Shown: positions 9,098 to 18,433 of the stretch, in pieces
How positions within the stretch are numbered: position 1 is the stretch's first letter
How the letters are laid out: every line of letters begins with the position of its first letter
Assembly: GCF_024267675.1 (NCBI RefSeq)
Contig: NZ_JALDYX010000007.1
Span: forward strand, 1-64,000
Length of the DNA: 64,000 bases
Source of the DNA: Marinobacterium sedimentorum
GTDB taxonomy: Bacteria > Pseudomonadota > Gammaproteobacteria > Pseudomonadales > Balneatricaceae
Direction: 5' to 3'
Translations under genes and position numbers: made by a program
The notes under the pieces: generated by a model
Database searches by the model: none
What the model was told of the DNA's origin: nothing
Seen by the model: only the letters and a program-made list of their open reading frames with translations

Positions 9098-10141
9098 TTA
9101 TTCTTGAGCCGAATCTGCTCGCGCCTGCAACAGCAGTTCACTGTCAAAGATACGCCCGATTTTTTTGGCATAGGCCGGATCCGTGGCATAGCCCGCCGCC
9201 TGCAGTTCCTGCAGATAAGCCTCTGGATCGGCGGCCTGCTCCAGCGCCTGACGGTAGCGCGGATTCTGCTGCAGGAAGCTGACGTAGTCTTCAAAGCTCT
9301 GTTCGAAGGAGCCATAGGCACGGAAGGCCGCCGACTCGCGCATCGCCACACCACCGCGGTATTCCAGCGTGCTGACCCCTACCCGTTCGCCCTGCCAGCT
9401 GCTGTCTGCCTTGATATTGAACAGGTTGCGGCTGTTGCGACCACTGCTGTCCTGACTGATATGCCGGCCCCAGCCGGTTTCCAGCGCCGCCTGGGCCACC
9501 AGCACCCTGGGGTCTACGCCAATCTCCGGCGCCAGCCGCTGCGCCAACGGCAGCAGGGTCGCGACGAAGTCGGCGGGTGTTTCAAAGGTCTCGGGCTCCG
9601 CTTGTGCGACGCTCCCGCTAGCCTCGGCTGCCAGGTTTTTCGCGACGCTCTGCTGCGCCGAGCTGACATGGGGCGGTAATTCCGCGGCCTCAGGCAGCTG
9701 CGAACGCTGCAACTGTGCCAGCGCCGCCAGCTGGGCACCGCCATCAAACGCCCGCTTGAGCATGCGTTCGGATTCATCCAGCGGCCGCAGTTCAGCGTCA
9801 CCCTGCGTGGCCGGCATATTGAGCTGCTGCCCCAGCTGCTTGACCAGCACCTCGGCCAGCCCCATGCCCTTGCCGGTAGAGAGCTCCAGCGTCATCTGCT
9901 GATCGAGCATGTCCTGATAGAACTTCACATCGCCGCTGTTGAACGGGCTGTCTTCGGCCAGGGACGCATTGGCTTCGCGCATGCTCTTGAGCATCATGCT
10001 CATGAACATCTGCTCGAATTGCTTGGCCACCTGCGCCAGCGCCTCGGGGCCATCGCTTTTGGCATCACGCTTGAGCTGCGTCAGCTGACTCAGGTCGGTA
10101 TAGACCTGCGCCTTGCTACCCAAACCGTTATTGCGTTCCAT
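9098..10141 (-). CDS. flgJ: FlgJ: rod-assembly scaffold with peptidoglycan hydrolase domain
   Basis: A two-domain periplasmic protein of 347 residues. The N-terminal half (about 20-120) is the rod-binding domain, with QFEQMFMSMMLKSMREAN and TGKGMGLAEVLVKQL. The C-terminal half (about 190-340) is a glucosaminidase/muramidase domain with the catalytic Glu in AALETGWGR and the conserved NLFNIKAD. The fused enzyme domain is typical of gammaproteobacterial FlgJ and opens the cell wall for rod passage. It is placed between flgI and flgK. Confidence 0.95.
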   Translation of the reverse strand: MERNNGLGSKAQVYTDLSQLTQLKRDAKSDGPEALAQVAKQFEQMFMSMMLKSMREANASLAEDSPFNSGDVKFYQDMLDQQMTLELSTGKGMGLAEVLVKQLGQQLNMPATQGDAELRPLDESERMLKRAFDGGAQLAALAQLQRSQLPEAAELPPHVSSAQQSVAKNLAAEASGSVAQAEPETFETPADFVATLLPLAQRLAPEIGVDPRVLVAQAALETGWGRHISQDSSGRNSRNLFNIKADSSWQGERVGVSTLEYRGGVAMRESAAFRAYGSFEQSFEDYVSFLQQNPRYRQALEQAADPEAYLQELQAAGYATDPAYAKKIGRIFDSELLLQARADSAQE

Positions 10142-10202
10142 CAGATCAGCCCCTTGTGTTCAGGTAGCAATAAGCCAGGCAGCAAAGCGCCACTAAAGAT
10201 GT

Positions 10203-11309
10203 TCATATCACCACCAGCTCGGCCCGCAGGGCCCCGGCCTGTTTCAGCGCTTCGAGAATCGCCATCAGATCCCCCGGTGCCGCCCCCACCTGGTTTACCG
10301 CAGAGACAATATCCTGCAGCGAGGCGCCGGGGGTAAATTCGAACATATGGCCCGAGCCTTCATCCACTTCCACCCCGGAGCGCGGCGAAACCACTGTCAC
10401 ACCGCCGCTCAAAGCATCGGGCTGACTCACATCAATGGCTTCGGTAATGGAGACCGTCATGCCACCGTGGGTGATGGCCACCGGTGAAATGCGCACATTC
10501 TGGCCGATGACGATGGTGCCGGTGCGGGAGTTGATAATGACCCTTGCCACTTCTTCGGCCGGCTGCACTTCCAGATTTTCCAGCACCGACAGATAGGACA
10601 CCCGCTGCGACGGCTCCCGCGGGGCGCGCACCTGAATGGAGGTGGAGTCCATCGCGATCGCCATGTCGGGGCCCAGCAGACCGTTGATCTGTTCGGCCAC
10701 GCGCCTGGCTGTGGTGAAGTCGCCGTAATGCAGGTTCAGTGTAAGCGTATCGCTCTGGGCAAAGGCGCTGGGCACAGCACGCTCAACCGAAGCACCATTG
10801 GGAATGCGCCCGACGCTGGGGATATTCACCGACAGACGCGAGCCGTCCAGCCCCTCGGCGCCAAAGCCCGATACCACCAGATTGCCCTGGGCAATGGCAT
10901 AAACCTGGCCATCGGCGCCCTTGAGCGGCGACATCAGCAGGCTGCCACCGCGCAGACTCTTGGCATCACCGATGGCAGACACGGTAATGTCGATGGTCTG
11001 GCCAGGCTTGGCGAAGGCCGGCAGCTCGGCATGAATCGCCACGGCGGCAATGTTCTTGGATGACGGATTCTGATTGGCCGGCAGGATCACGCCGAAATTC
11101 GTCAGCATGTTGCGAAAGGTCTGGGAGGTAAAACTGGTTTTGTCGCCGGTGCCATCCAGCCCCACCACCAGACCGTAGCCAACCAGCTGGTTGCTGCGTA
11201 CGCCCTGGACCGAGGCGATATCCTTGAGGCGCTCGGCCTGAGCCGGCGCTACCAGCACAAGCCAGAGCACCGTTGCCACCAGGCCGGAATTGAGAAGGCG
11301 CTGCCACAT
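10203..11309 (-). CDS. flgI: Flagellar P-ring protein FlgI
   Basis: It forms the ring around the rod in the peptidoglycan layer. The protein is 368 residues with a Sec signal peptide (cleavage after VLVAPAQA, about residue 26) and the conserved mature start [31 protein letters not shown]. The C-terminus [22 protein letters not shown] is typical. The flgH stop is 11 bases upstream of its start. Confidence 0.97.
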   Translation of the reverse strand: MWQRLLNSGLVATVLWLVLVAPAQAERLKDIASVQGVRSNQLVGYGLVVGLDGTGDKTSFTSQTFRNMLTNFGVILPANQNPSSKNIAAVAIHAELPAFAKPGQTIDITVSAIGDAKSLRGGSLLMSPLKGADGQVYAIAQGNLVVSGFGAEGLDGSRLSVNIPSVGRIPNGASVERAVPSAFAQSDTLTLNLHYGDFTTARRVAEQINGLLGPDMAIAMDSTSIQVRAPREPSQRVSYLSVLENLEVQPAEEVARVIINSRTGTIVIGQNVRISPVAITHGGMTVSITEAIDVSQPDALSGGVTVVSPRSGVEVDEGSGHMFEFTPGASLQDIVSAVNQVGAAPGDLMAILEALKQAGALRAELVVI

Positions 11310-11320
11310 GATCGTACCCC

Positions 11321-12010
11321 CTAGAACAGCCAGAACGGGCTGATAAAGAATTTGCCCAGCCAGCCCATGACGTTGGAGTCATGCACGGCACCGGTACCAC
11401 TGTAGGCAATGCGCGCATCCGCGAGCTTGGTTGACGATACGGTATTGTCGGCTGTGACATCCCGCGCCCGCACCATGCCGCTGACACGGATATATTCATC
11501 GCCCTGGTTCAGCGTCAGCCACTTCTCGCCTTTTACCAGCAACAGGCCGTTGGGGCGCACTTCGTGCACTGTTACCGTAATGCTGCCGCTCAGACTGTTG
11601 CTCATGTCCGAACTGCCTTCACTGGCAAAAGCGCTGTCACTCTGGGTCGACAGGCTCAGCGGGTTGCCAAAGGCGCTGATACCGCGCCCAAACAGCTGTG
11701 GCTGTGGCAGATTGATCTGGTTGCTTTTATCGACATCGGTCGAGGCAGACTTGGACGACTGGGTCTTTTCAGACAGCAGTACGGTAATCACATCGCCGAC
11801 CCGCAGCGCACGGCCATCCCCGTAGAGGTTAATGCTGGTGGCCGCCTGATAGATGGAGCCATTCGCCGGGGGCACCGTCTCGTAGGACTGTGCAGGGATG
11901 GGCGCAAAATACGGATTATCCGGTTTCGGCGCCTTGGTCACACAGCCGCCCAGTACCAGCACCAGCGCCACCAGCAGCAGCCTGCGCGTCATCATCATGG
12001 CTTGTGTCAT
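11321..12010 (-). CDS. flgH: Flagellar L-ring lipoprotein FlgH
   Basis: An outer-membrane ring lipoprotein. The signal peptide ends in the lipobox VLGG-C, followed by the family blocks [30 protein letters not shown] and [17 protein letters not shown]. The frame is open to a GTG at 12040. I prefer the ATG at 12010 (preceded by AAGG), giving 229 residues and a normal signal length, but the GTG also has a purine-rich tract upstream and cannot be excluded. Confidence 0.94.
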   Translation of the reverse strand: MTQAMMMTRRLLLVALVLVLGGCVTKAPKPDNPYFAPIPAQSYETVPPANGSIYQAATSINLYGDGRALRVGDVITVLLSEKTQSSKSASTDVDKSNQINLPQPQLFGRGISAFGNPLSLSTQSDSAFASEGSSDMSNSLSGSITVTVHEVRPNGLLLVKGEKWLTLNQGDEYIRVSGMVRARDVTADNTVSSTKLADARIAYSGTGAVHDSNVMGWLGKFFISPFWLF

Positions 12011-12059
12011 TGCTTTTACCTTGTTGACTGCACCTTTCACCTTGCCCCCTTCAGCCGGT

Positions 12060-12845
12060 TTACAGCTGCTGCGTCACGAAGGACAGCATTTCATCGGCGG
12101 TGGAGATAACCTTGGAGTTGAGCTCGTAGGCCCGCTGGGTAGTGATCATGTTTACCAGCTCTTCCACCGCATTGACGTTGGAGCCCTCCAGCATGCCCTG
12201 CTGCAACAGACCGGTGCCGCCATCCCCCGGTGTTGCCACCACGGGTGCGCCGCTGGCGGCCGTTTCTATAAACAGGTTCTGGCCGATGGCCTGCAGGCCC
12301 TGTGGGTTAACGAAGTCCGCCAGCTCAAGCTGGCCGACCGTCTGCGGATTCACATCTCCCGCGATCGTCACCTGCACTGTGCCATCAAGCCCCACGCTGA
12401 AGGTCTGCACTTCGTCGGGCAGGGTAATGGCAGGTTCGAGCAGGAAGCCCTCGGCGGTTACCAGCTGATTATCGCCATTGAGATGCAGCTGGCCATTGCG
12501 TGTATAGGCGATCTCGCCGCTGGGCTGCACTACCTGCAAAAAGCCACGGCCATTGATGGCGACATCAAAGGGCTCGTCGGTGACCTGCAGGTCGCCGGTT
12601 GAAAACAGCTTCTGGGTACCCACGGTGCGAACACCGCTGCCCAGCTGCAGGCCTGAGGGCAACTGGGACTCCTGCGCCGACTGAGCACCGGGCTGGCGCT
12701 TGATCTGATAGAGCAGATCCTCGAACACGGCGCGGTCTTTCTTGAAACCCACAGTGGCGACGTTGGCCAGGTTGTTGGAAATAACCTTGAGCGACGTATC
12801 CTGCGCGCTGAGGCCCGTCTTGGCGACAAACAAAGCTCCATTCAT
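12060..12845 (-). CDS. flgG: Flagellar distal rod protein FlgG
   Basis: The distal rod subunit, 261 residues, the standard size. The N-terminal block has TGLSAQDTSLKVISNNLANVATVGFKKDRAVFEDLLYQ; the C-terminal block has MLEGSNVNAVEELVNMITTQRAYELNSKVISTADEM (both shown in parts). It is encoded between flgF (58-base gap) and flgH. Confidence 0.97.
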   Translation of the reverse strand: MNGALFVAKTGLSAQDTSLKVISNNLANVATVGFKKDRAVFEDLLYQIKRQPGAQSAQESQLPSGLQLGSGVRTVGTQKLFSTGDLQVTDEPFDVAINGRGFLQVVQPSGEIAYTRNGQLHLNGDNQLVTAEGFLLEPAITLPDEVQTFSVGLDGTVQVTIAGDVNPQTVGQLELADFVNPQGLQAIGQNLFIETAASGAPVVATPGDGGTGLLQQGMLEGSNVNAVEELVNMITTQRAYELNSKVISTADEMLSFVTQQL

Positions 12846-12903
12846 AGCGTTAACTCCTTGGCATTTTACCGACAGCAGCCATCAGACTATTGCCGGCATT
12901 GCA

Positions 12904-13647
12904 TTAGCTGAGCTGCAGGATACGGGCCGCAGCACTTGAATTCTCTTCGGCGGTTTTCATCAGCTTGACCTGCATTTCGAACTGGCGGGCCAGGCTGATG
13001 ATCTCGGTCAATTCGTTCACCGCGTTGACATTGCTGGACTCCAGGTAGCCCGAACGCAGGCTCACATCCAGCGACGGTGGCAAGGGGGCGTTGCCGGGGC
13101 TATGCATCAGGCCATCCAGGCCCTTGAACAGAGTGCCATCATCGGGCTTCACCAGCTTGATGCGGTCCACCAGCAGCAACTCGGCCGCACCCTCACCCAA
13201 CGGGCGGGCGCTAATGGTGCCGTCGTTGCCGATATCGACCTTTTCAGAGGGCGGAATCACAACGGCAATGCCGCCGGCACCCAGCACCGGCAATCCGCTG
13301 CCTGTCATCAGTTGGTTGGCGGCATTGATCTGCAGCTCGCCGGCACGGGTGTAGGCCTCGGTACCATCCGGTGCCACTACCGCAACCCAGCCTTCACCAT
13401 TGATGGCAACGTCCAGATCCCGTCCGGTCTGCATCAGGGTGCCGGTGCCGGTATCGGTAGCCGGGCGTTCGGTCATGGCATAAACCCGGCTCGGCAGCCC
13501 CTCGCCAAACACCTGCATGGCGCGGGCCTGGGCCAGATCGGTCTTGAATCCGGTCGTGGTTGCGTTGGCCAGGTTATTGGCATGGGCCTGCTGCGCCACC
13601 ATGCTTTCGCGGGCTCCGCTCATTGCCACATACAGCACTTTGTCCAT
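12904..13647 (-). CDS. flgF: Flagellar proximal rod protein FlgF
   Basis: A rod subunit of 247 residues and the first gene of the flgFGHIJKL operon. N-terminal block MSGARESMVAQQAHANNLANATTTGFK and C-terminal block YLESSNVNAVNELTEIISLARQFEMQVKLMKTAEEN are characteristic. The ATG lies about 45 bases downstream of the start predicted from the sigma-54 promoter at 13702-13717. Confidence 0.96.
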   Translation of the reverse strand: MDKVLYVAMSGARESMVAQQAHANNLANATTTGFKTDLAQARAMQVFGEGLPSRVYAMTERPATDTGTGTLMQTGRDLDVAINGEGWVAVVAPDGTEAYTRAGELQINAANQLMTGSGLPVLGAGGIAVVIPPSEKVDIGNDGTISARPLGEGAAELLLVDRIKLVKPDDGTLFKGLDGLMHSPGNAPLPPSLDVSLRSGYLESSNVNAVNELTEIISLARQFEMQVKLMKTAEENSSAAARILQLS

Positions 13648-13701
13648 CGACCGCTCCTGCTGGGAAAACCGTTGCCGCTTTCGCGACCTTTACGGATATA
13701 A

Positions 13702-13717
13702 AGCAATTGCTGTGCCA
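13702..13717 (-). promoter_or_regulatory. Sigma-54 promoter of the flgF operon
   Basis: On the minus strand TGGCAC, five bases, TTGCT: an exact match to the TGGCAC-N5-TTGCW consensus. The -24 element is the complement of 13712-13717 and the -12 element of 13702-13706. It probably depends on FleQ. Confidence 0.88.
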
Positions 13718-13751
13718 TGAAATATGGTGAAAGACAAAAGAGGCCAGGCAC

Positions 13752-13789
13752 AAAAAAGCGGCGCTGGAGTTGCCTCAGCGCCGCTTTTT
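13752..13789 (-). terminator. Terminator of the flgBCDE operon
   Basis: A strong stem, AAAAAGCGGCGCT (from 13753) pairing with AGCGCCGCTTTTT (to 13789), symmetrical and able to work on both strands. It lies 21 bases after the flgE stop and separates the flgBCDE and flgF-L transcripts. Confidence 0.88.
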
Positions 13790-13809
13790 AATAGTGCCAG
13801 CTAACCCGA

Positions 13810-15693
13810 TCAGATTTGCAGGATGGTCTGGGTTACGGTATTCAGGGTTTCCAGCGTCTTGGAATTGGCCTGGAAGTTACGCTGCGCCTCGATCAGACGT
13901 ACCAGCTCGGCCGAAAGGTCGACGTTGGACTGCTCCAGCGCCGCCGAGCGCAGACTGCCGCTCAGACCCGAGCCCGGAGGATTGACGATCGCAGACCCCG
14001 AATCCAGGGTCGCGCTCCATTCGGTGCCACCACTGGGCCTGAGGCCGGACTGGTTTTCAAAGGTTGCGATGGCCACCACACCCAGTTGCTGATTCTGGCC
14101 GTTGCTGAAGGATGCAATCATTTCGCCGTTGCCGCCAAAACTCACCCCCACCAGGTCGCCCTTGGAATAGCCATCCTGGTCTTGCGTCTTCACGATCGAG
14201 GTCGAGGCAAACTGGGTGGTATTGCTCAGGTCCAGCCGAATTTCAGTTTCACTGTTGGCGGGGTCGGCACCGGTAATGGTAATGGCTGGAACGCTGCCGC
14301 CGGCCAGGAACTGCTGGCCGTTAATGCTGTTGAGCAGGCCGCTACTGGGGTCGAAGGTAATCAGCACAGGCCCGACTTCCGTCTGTTCGGACGCAAAACC
14401 GGTTTCGCCTGGGTCCACTACCTTGCCGATATCGAGCAATTCCTCCCCGTTCAGGTAAGCGTACACCTGATACACGCCCTGGTAAGAATTGTCACCGGGC
14501 ATGATCGCCGGAGCCCCCATGATGGTATCCGGATCGCTGACTGCCAGCAGGCCGTCCGCCACATCGCCGGAGGCCGCCTTGAAGGTAATGATCAGCTCGT
14601 TGCTGGTGGCATCATAGATCACGGACTCGACATCGGGGTTAAGATCCTTGATCGCGCCCTGGCTCGAAGCCAGCGCAGCGCCCATCTGATCCTGTGTCAT
14701 GCCGGCATCCAGGGAAACTTCAATGCCACCAATTTCAACCGTCGTATCCGCTGCCAGAGGCCCCGCTGCCAGAGAATACGTATGGGTTTCATTGGCCGCC
14801 AGCTCATCCGAACTGATACCGCTGAAGTTCACGGCGCCATCATTATTCACCACCTGCAGCTCGTTTATATCGGTGGCCGAGGCATTCATCCGCACCACCA
14901 GGTTGCTACCACTGACGCTGATATCAGCGATACGCGGATCCGTCGCAATCAGCGAAATCGACTCTGCGGCGGATATACCATCACTGGGATCAAAGGTGTA
15001 GCCCGAGATCGTGACCGAGTTGGGCAGCGCATCGAACTCCAGCGTCTGAACTTCGCGCACCGGCGGCTGCTCCACCATGTTCAGCTTGATGGTGTGCTCG
15101 TTACCCAGGCTGTCGAAGGTGCGCACCGTGGTGCTGTAAGTGAAAGACGACGGCTCGTCCTTATCGTAGGGCGTCAGCAGTTTGGTGGAATCGGCCCGGG
15201 CGTCGATATTGACGGACAGGTCTATGCTTTCGGTGGCCTTGGGCGGGCTCTCTTTCTGGGTCACCGAAAGATCACCCACCGGCAACAGATTGCCCTGATC
15301 GTCCAGGCCGTAGCCCTGCAGGTTCTTGCCGTCCTTGGAGACGATGTTGCCGTTCTTGTCGAGTTCAAAGGCACCGGCGCGGGTATAGGTCACACTGCCC
15401 TGGCCATCATCCAGCTGGAAGAACCCCGAGCCGTTAATCGCCAGATCGAGATTGTTGTTGGTGAATTCGATGGTACCGGCGCTGAAGTCCTGGGCAATAT
15501 CGGATACCGTCACGCCGGACCCTGCCGTATTGCTGGACCCGGCCCCCACCACGGCAGTGGCATAGATATCGGCGAACTCGGTGCGCGAGGACTTGAAACC
15601 CACCGTACTGGAGTTCGCTATGTTGTTGCCGGTGACATCCAGGTCGGTGGACGCCGACTTGAGCCCGGTAATTGCCGTATTGAAACCTGCCAT
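13810..15693 (-). CDS. flgE: Flagellar hook protein FlgE (enlarged)
   Basis: The hook subunit. N-terminal block FNTAITGLKSASTDLDVTGNNIANSSTVGFKSSRTEFAD and C-terminal block ALEQSNVDLSAELVRLIEAQRNFQANSKTLETLN (in parts) are clear. At 627 residues it is longer than the roughly 400-460 of enteric and many Pseudomonas hooks. The extra length lies in the outer D2/D3 region (about residues 180-450), which is Asp/Ser/Thr-rich and predicted to face the medium. Last gene of flgBCDE. Confidence 0.95.
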   Translation of the reverse strand: MAGFNTAITGLKSASTDLDVTGNNIANSSTVGFKSSRTEFADIYATAVVGAGSSNTAGSGVTVSDIAQDFSAGTIEFTNNNLDLAINGSGFFQLDDGQGSVTYTRAGAFELDKNGNIVSKDGKNLQGYGLDDQGNLLPVGDLSVTQKESPPKATESIDLSVNIDARADSTKLLTPYDKDEPSSFTYSTTVRTFDSLGNEHTIKLNMVEQPPVREVQTLEFDALPNSVTISGYTFDPSDGISAAESISLIATDPRIADISVSGSNLVVRMNASATDINELQVVNNDGAVNFSGISSDELAANETHTYSLAAGPLAADTTVEIGGIEVSLDAGMTQDQMGAALASSQGAIKDLNPDVESVIYDATSNELIITFKAASGDVADGLLAVSDPDTIMGAPAIMPGDNSYQGVYQVYAYLNGEELLDIGKVVDPGETGFASEQTEVGPVLITFDPSSGLLNSINGQQFLAGGSVPAITITGADPANSETEIRLDLSNTTQFASTSIVKTQDQDGYSKGDLVGVSFGGNGEMIASFSNGQNQQLGVVAIATFENQSGLRPSGGTEWSATLDSGSAIVNPPGSGLSGSLRSAALEQSNVDLSAELVRLIEAQRNFQANSKTLETLNTVTQTILQI

Positions 15694-15758
15694 GCTGCTC
15701 TCCTTTGGGGAGTCTGTTGGCCGACGCTAATGCAGGATCAGCTCAGCCTGAAAGACAC

Positions 15759-16427
15759 CTATCCGAGTTGCTTGATATCGTTGATTCCGGCGGAGCCGAC
15801 ATCCGTATTTACTTTCATGCCGATGCCATTCTGGCCCAGCGTCACACTGTTGATTCGGTGCCCCATGTACAGATCCTGGGTTTTGACCTCCCCATTCACC
15901 TGAGCCTGCGCCACAACGCGATACTGGCCGGGCGGCGTATTCTCGGTGCCGCGCCAGACGAAACTGTGATCACCCGCGCTCTGAGCCCCCATTTGCTGGG
16001 TATCCACCAGCACGCCGTTGCGGTCGTAAATCGACACCCAGACGTTCGATGCGCTGCTGTCGAGTGACACCAGCCCCTCAGCCTTGCCGCCCTCGGGCAA
16101 CACCGCCAGGTCCGTTTTGACGTAGGCCTGCTGCCCCACCATTGAGGATGCCTGCAGTGCCGCCTGGCTGCTCATCAGCGACTGGCCGAGCAGATCCACC
16201 GAGGTACTCAGATTGGCGATGCTCTCGACGGTGCTCATGCTGGCGATCTGCTGCATGAAATCGGACGTATCCGCAGGACTCGTCGGATCCTGATTCTGCA
16301 ACTGGGCGATCATCAGCTTCATGAACATTTCACTGTCCGACTCGTCGGCGCTGGTCGCCTTGCTGTTGCTCTGGTTGGTCTGGTTAATCTGATTGAAAAT
16401 ATTGCTGTTGCTGTCAATGGTGCTCAT
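15759..16427 (-). CDS. flgD: Flagellar hook cap protein FlgD
   Basis: The scaffold that caps the growing hook, 222 residues. The N-terminal conserved block EMFMKLMIAQLQNQDPTSPADTSDFMQQIASMSTVE (in parts) and the C-terminal FLIG/Tudor-like domains (AEGLVSLDSSASNVWVSIYDRNG, then SFVWRGTENTPPGQYRV) fit the family. It lies between flgC and flgE. Confidence 0.95.
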   Translation of the reverse strand: MSTIDSNSNIFNQINQTNQSNSKATSADESDSEMFMKLMIAQLQNQDPTSPADTSDFMQQIASMSTVESIANLSTSVDLLGQSLMSSQAALQASSMVGQQAYVKTDLAVLPEGGKAEGLVSLDSSASNVWVSIYDRNGVLVDTQQMGAQSAGDHSFVWRGTENTPPGQYRVVAQAQVNGEVKTQDLYMGHRINSVTLGQNGIGMKVNTDVGSAGINDIKQLG

Positions 16428-16446
16428 GATCGGTTAGCTCCCAGGC

Positions 16447-16878
16447 CTACTGCCCCAGCTGCAGGGTGCGCTGCAACATCTGCTTGGCTGTATTCATGAT
16501 GTCCGCGTTGATCTGAAAGGAGCGCGACGCCGAAATCATGTCGGCCATCTCCTCCACCACATTTACATTGGGGTAGTAAATGAAGCCATTGTCATCGGCC
16601 ATCGGATGATTCGGGCTGTATTCCTGGCGCAGTGGCGCATCACTCTCCACCACCGCGGCCACATGCACGCCAACTCCCGCCTCAAGCCCAGGAGCTGCAA
16701 ACGGCTGCATGGCCTCTGGCGCCCGCACCTCGAACACCGGCTTGCGCGCGCGGTAGGTTTCACCGGTGCTGGAGCTGATGCTCTCAGCATTCGCCAGGTT
16801 ACTGGCGGTGGTGTTCAGGCGCACACTCTGGGCGTTCATTGCGGAGCCCGCGATACTGAATACGTTGGATAAAGACAT
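16447..16878 (-). CDS. flgC: Flagellar proximal rod protein FlgC
   Basis: A rod subunit of 143 residues with the N-terminal FSIAGSAMNAQSVRLNTTASNLANAES block and the C-terminal VNVVEEMADMISASRSFQINADIMNTAKQM block. The flgB stop lies 3 bases upstream of its ATG, so the two are tightly coupled. Confidence 0.96.
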   Translation of the reverse strand: MSLSNVFSIAGSAMNAQSVRLNTTASNLANAESISSSTGETYRARKPVFEVRAPEAMQPFAAPGLEAGVGVHVAAVVESDAPLRQEYSPNHPMADDNGFIYYPNVNVVEEMADMISASRSFQINADIMNTAKQMLQRTLQLGQ

Positions 16879-16881
16879 CGC

Positions 16882-17286
16882 TTAGTTCCCGGTGATGGCC
16901 TTGCTCAACCCTTTGAACTTGCGGTTCAAAAAGTCGAAGGAAGCCTGATAGTCGAGGGCGTTTTCGGTGTAACGCGCCATTTCTTCCTGCACTTCAACCG
17001 TGTTGCCATCAATGCTGGGCTGGGTCGGGGTGCGGAACATCATGTCTGCCGCCAGCGCTGACGGATCAGACGTCAGCTGCTGGTGCCCGGCCTGGGTTGT
17101 CTGCATCGCAAGACCGCTGGCTGGCGCCTGCGCACCCTTGAGCATGCTGGCGAAGTCCAGGTCACGCGCCTTGAAGCCAGGGGTATCGGCATTGGCGATA
17201 TTGTTGGATAAAACCTCCGCCCGGCGGGCCCGCAACAGTGTTGCCGACTCGTGAATCCCCAGTGCGCTGTCAAAGCTGATGGTCAT
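16882..17286 (-). CDS. flgB: Flagellar proximal rod protein FlgB
   Basis: First gene of flgBCDE. The frame opens at 17313, but the ATG at 17286 gives the family start MTISFDSALGIHESATLLRARRAEVLSNNIANADTPGFKARD (in parts), follows AAGAGG, and lies about 25 bases downstream of the start predicted from the sigma-54 promoter. The product is 134 residues. The region upstream is shared with the divergent flgA; the cheV/cheR pair often found before flgB in Pseudomonas is absent. Confidence 0.95.
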   Translation of the reverse strand: MTISFDSALGIHESATLLRARRAEVLSNNIANADTPGFKARDLDFASMLKGAQAPASGLAMQTTQAGHQQLTSDPSALAADMMFRTPTQPSIDGNTVEVQEEMARYTENALDYQASFDFLNRKFKGLSKAITGN

Positions 17287-17320
17287 CCGATTGCCTCTTT
17301 TCATGACTGCCAATCATTAA

Positions 17321-17336
17321 AGCAATCCACATGCCA
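17321..17336 (-). promoter_or_regulatory. Sigma-54 promoter of the flgBCDE operon
   Basis: On the minus strand TGGCAT, five bases, TTGCT, one base from the consensus. The -24 element is the complement of 17331-17336 and the -12 element of 17321-17325. Spacing to the flgB ATG supports it. Confidence 0.87.
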
Positions 17337-17383
17337 AAGCCGAAAACCCCAGTCACCGCGGGCGCTGCATATTTTTGTAGCGG

Positions 17384-17411
17384 CCTGAGCGGCAACCTTT
17401 TACCGCTCAGG
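17384..17411. promoter_or_regulatory. 9-bp inverted repeat in the flgA upstream region
   Basis: CCTGAGCGG (17384-17392) and CCGCTCAGG (17403-17411) are exact inverted copies around a 10-base loop. It lies 130 bases before flgA and about 50 bases upstream of the flgB promoter, a place where an activator or a leader hairpin could act. There is no U tract, so it is not a standard terminator. Confidence 0.5.
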
Positions 17412-17543
17412 ACTGGCCTGCGGCAAAGCGGCAATCCGCGTCTGCCGCTGCGGTTTACAGCCCGGGACAGACCTGACATCATCGACGGGCATTGCAGCAT
17501 TTACCTGCGACGCCCGCTTTGCCCATTCACTCAGGATATCCCT

Positions 17544-18245
17544 GTGACGCGTCTTTCTCTTTCTGTCCTCGCCCTGTGCGCCAGCCTGCTCCTCTCGGCG
17601 GTGACCCAGGCTGATACCTCCGCCGCCGCCGTCGAGAACAGTGCCCGCGACTACCTGACCCAGCTGTACCGGCAGCAGAATCCCGCCGCCCGGATCGACG
17701 TGCACATAAACCCGGTCAGCACCCGCCTGCGCCTGCCCGACTGCGCCGCCCCCCTGACAGTTGAAGCCCCCAGGGGCAGCGGCAGCCGCATTACCACAAG
17801 GGTTGCCTGCGATGGGCCGCAACACTGGGCGCTCTTCGTGACGGCAAAGGTCGGCATACTGCACCAGGTCATGATCACCCGCCGCCCGGTGGGCCGCGGC
17901 GAAGTGCTTGGCAATGACGATATCGAAAGCCGCCTGCTGGATATCAGCGACGAAACCCGCGGTTACTATCTGGCACCGGAGGATGTCATAGGCCGCAGTG
18001 CCAGCCGCCACCTGCCCAATGCCAGCATCCTGAATGCCGGCATGCTTACCAACAGCACCCTGATTGAGCGCGGCGACAGTGTGATTATCGAAGTCCGTAC
18101 CGGCGCCATGCTCCTGCGTGCCCAGGGCACAGCCCTGGAAGACGGCGAGGATGGTGCGCAGATCAGGGTACGCAACGACCGCTCCGGGCAGGAAATCAAG
18201 GCCCTGGTGGTGGCACGCGGACTGGTGCGACCGCTGACGCGGTAA
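17544..18245 (+). CDS. flgA: FlgA: P-ring assembly chaperone
   Basis: A periplasmic chaperone for FlgI, with a Sec signal peptide (RLSLSVLALCASLLLSAVTQA, in two parts) and a C-terminal SAF domain (MITRRPVGRGEVLGNDDI, then VIGRSASRHLPNASILNAGML). The frame is open from 17331, but the GTG at 17544 follows CAGGA and yields a normal 233-residue precursor. It is divergent from flgB and followed, after 190 bases with its own promoter, by flgMN. Confidence 0.93.
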   Translation: MTRLSLSVLALCASLLLSAVTQADTSAAAVENSARDYLTQLYRQQNPAARIDVHINPVSTRLRLPDCAAPLTVEAPRGSGSRITTRVACDGPQHWALFVTAKVGILHQVMITRRPVGRGEVLGNDDIESRLLDISDETRGYYLAPEDVIGRSASRHLPNASILNAGMLTNSTLIERGDSVIIEVRTGAMLLRAQGTALEDGEDGAQIRVRNDRSGQEIKALVVARGLVRPLTR

Positions 18246-18373
18246 AGCAGGGCAAGGGCTAAAGAAGGCTTCGGCAGTTCAGTAGGGCCCATGACCACGG
18301 CGCTGGTCTGGGATATACTGCAGCGAGGTAACGCCACTGCCATCGCAGTGATAAAAGCCTTGGGAAAAAGTAC

Positions 18374-18400
18374 TAAAGTTTTGCCAGATACATCCGATAA
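18374..18400 (+). promoter_or_regulatory. Sigma-28 (FliA) promoter of flgMN
   Basis: TAAAGTTT at 18374-18381, 11 bases, TCCGATAA at 18393-18400. Only one base differs from consensus. Start of transcription near 18406 leaves a leader of about 28 bases before flgM. FliA-driven flgM is the known feedback design. Confidence 0.9.
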
Positions 18401-18433
18401 ACCTCATCAGAAGCGAAATTGAGGATCAGCAGG

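Noticed and set aside
13816..15903. Long plus-strand open frame (695 codons) opposite flgE
   Set aside because: Antisense shadow of flgE in GC-rich DNA: no ribosome site, His/Gly/Arg-rich composition, no family resemblance.
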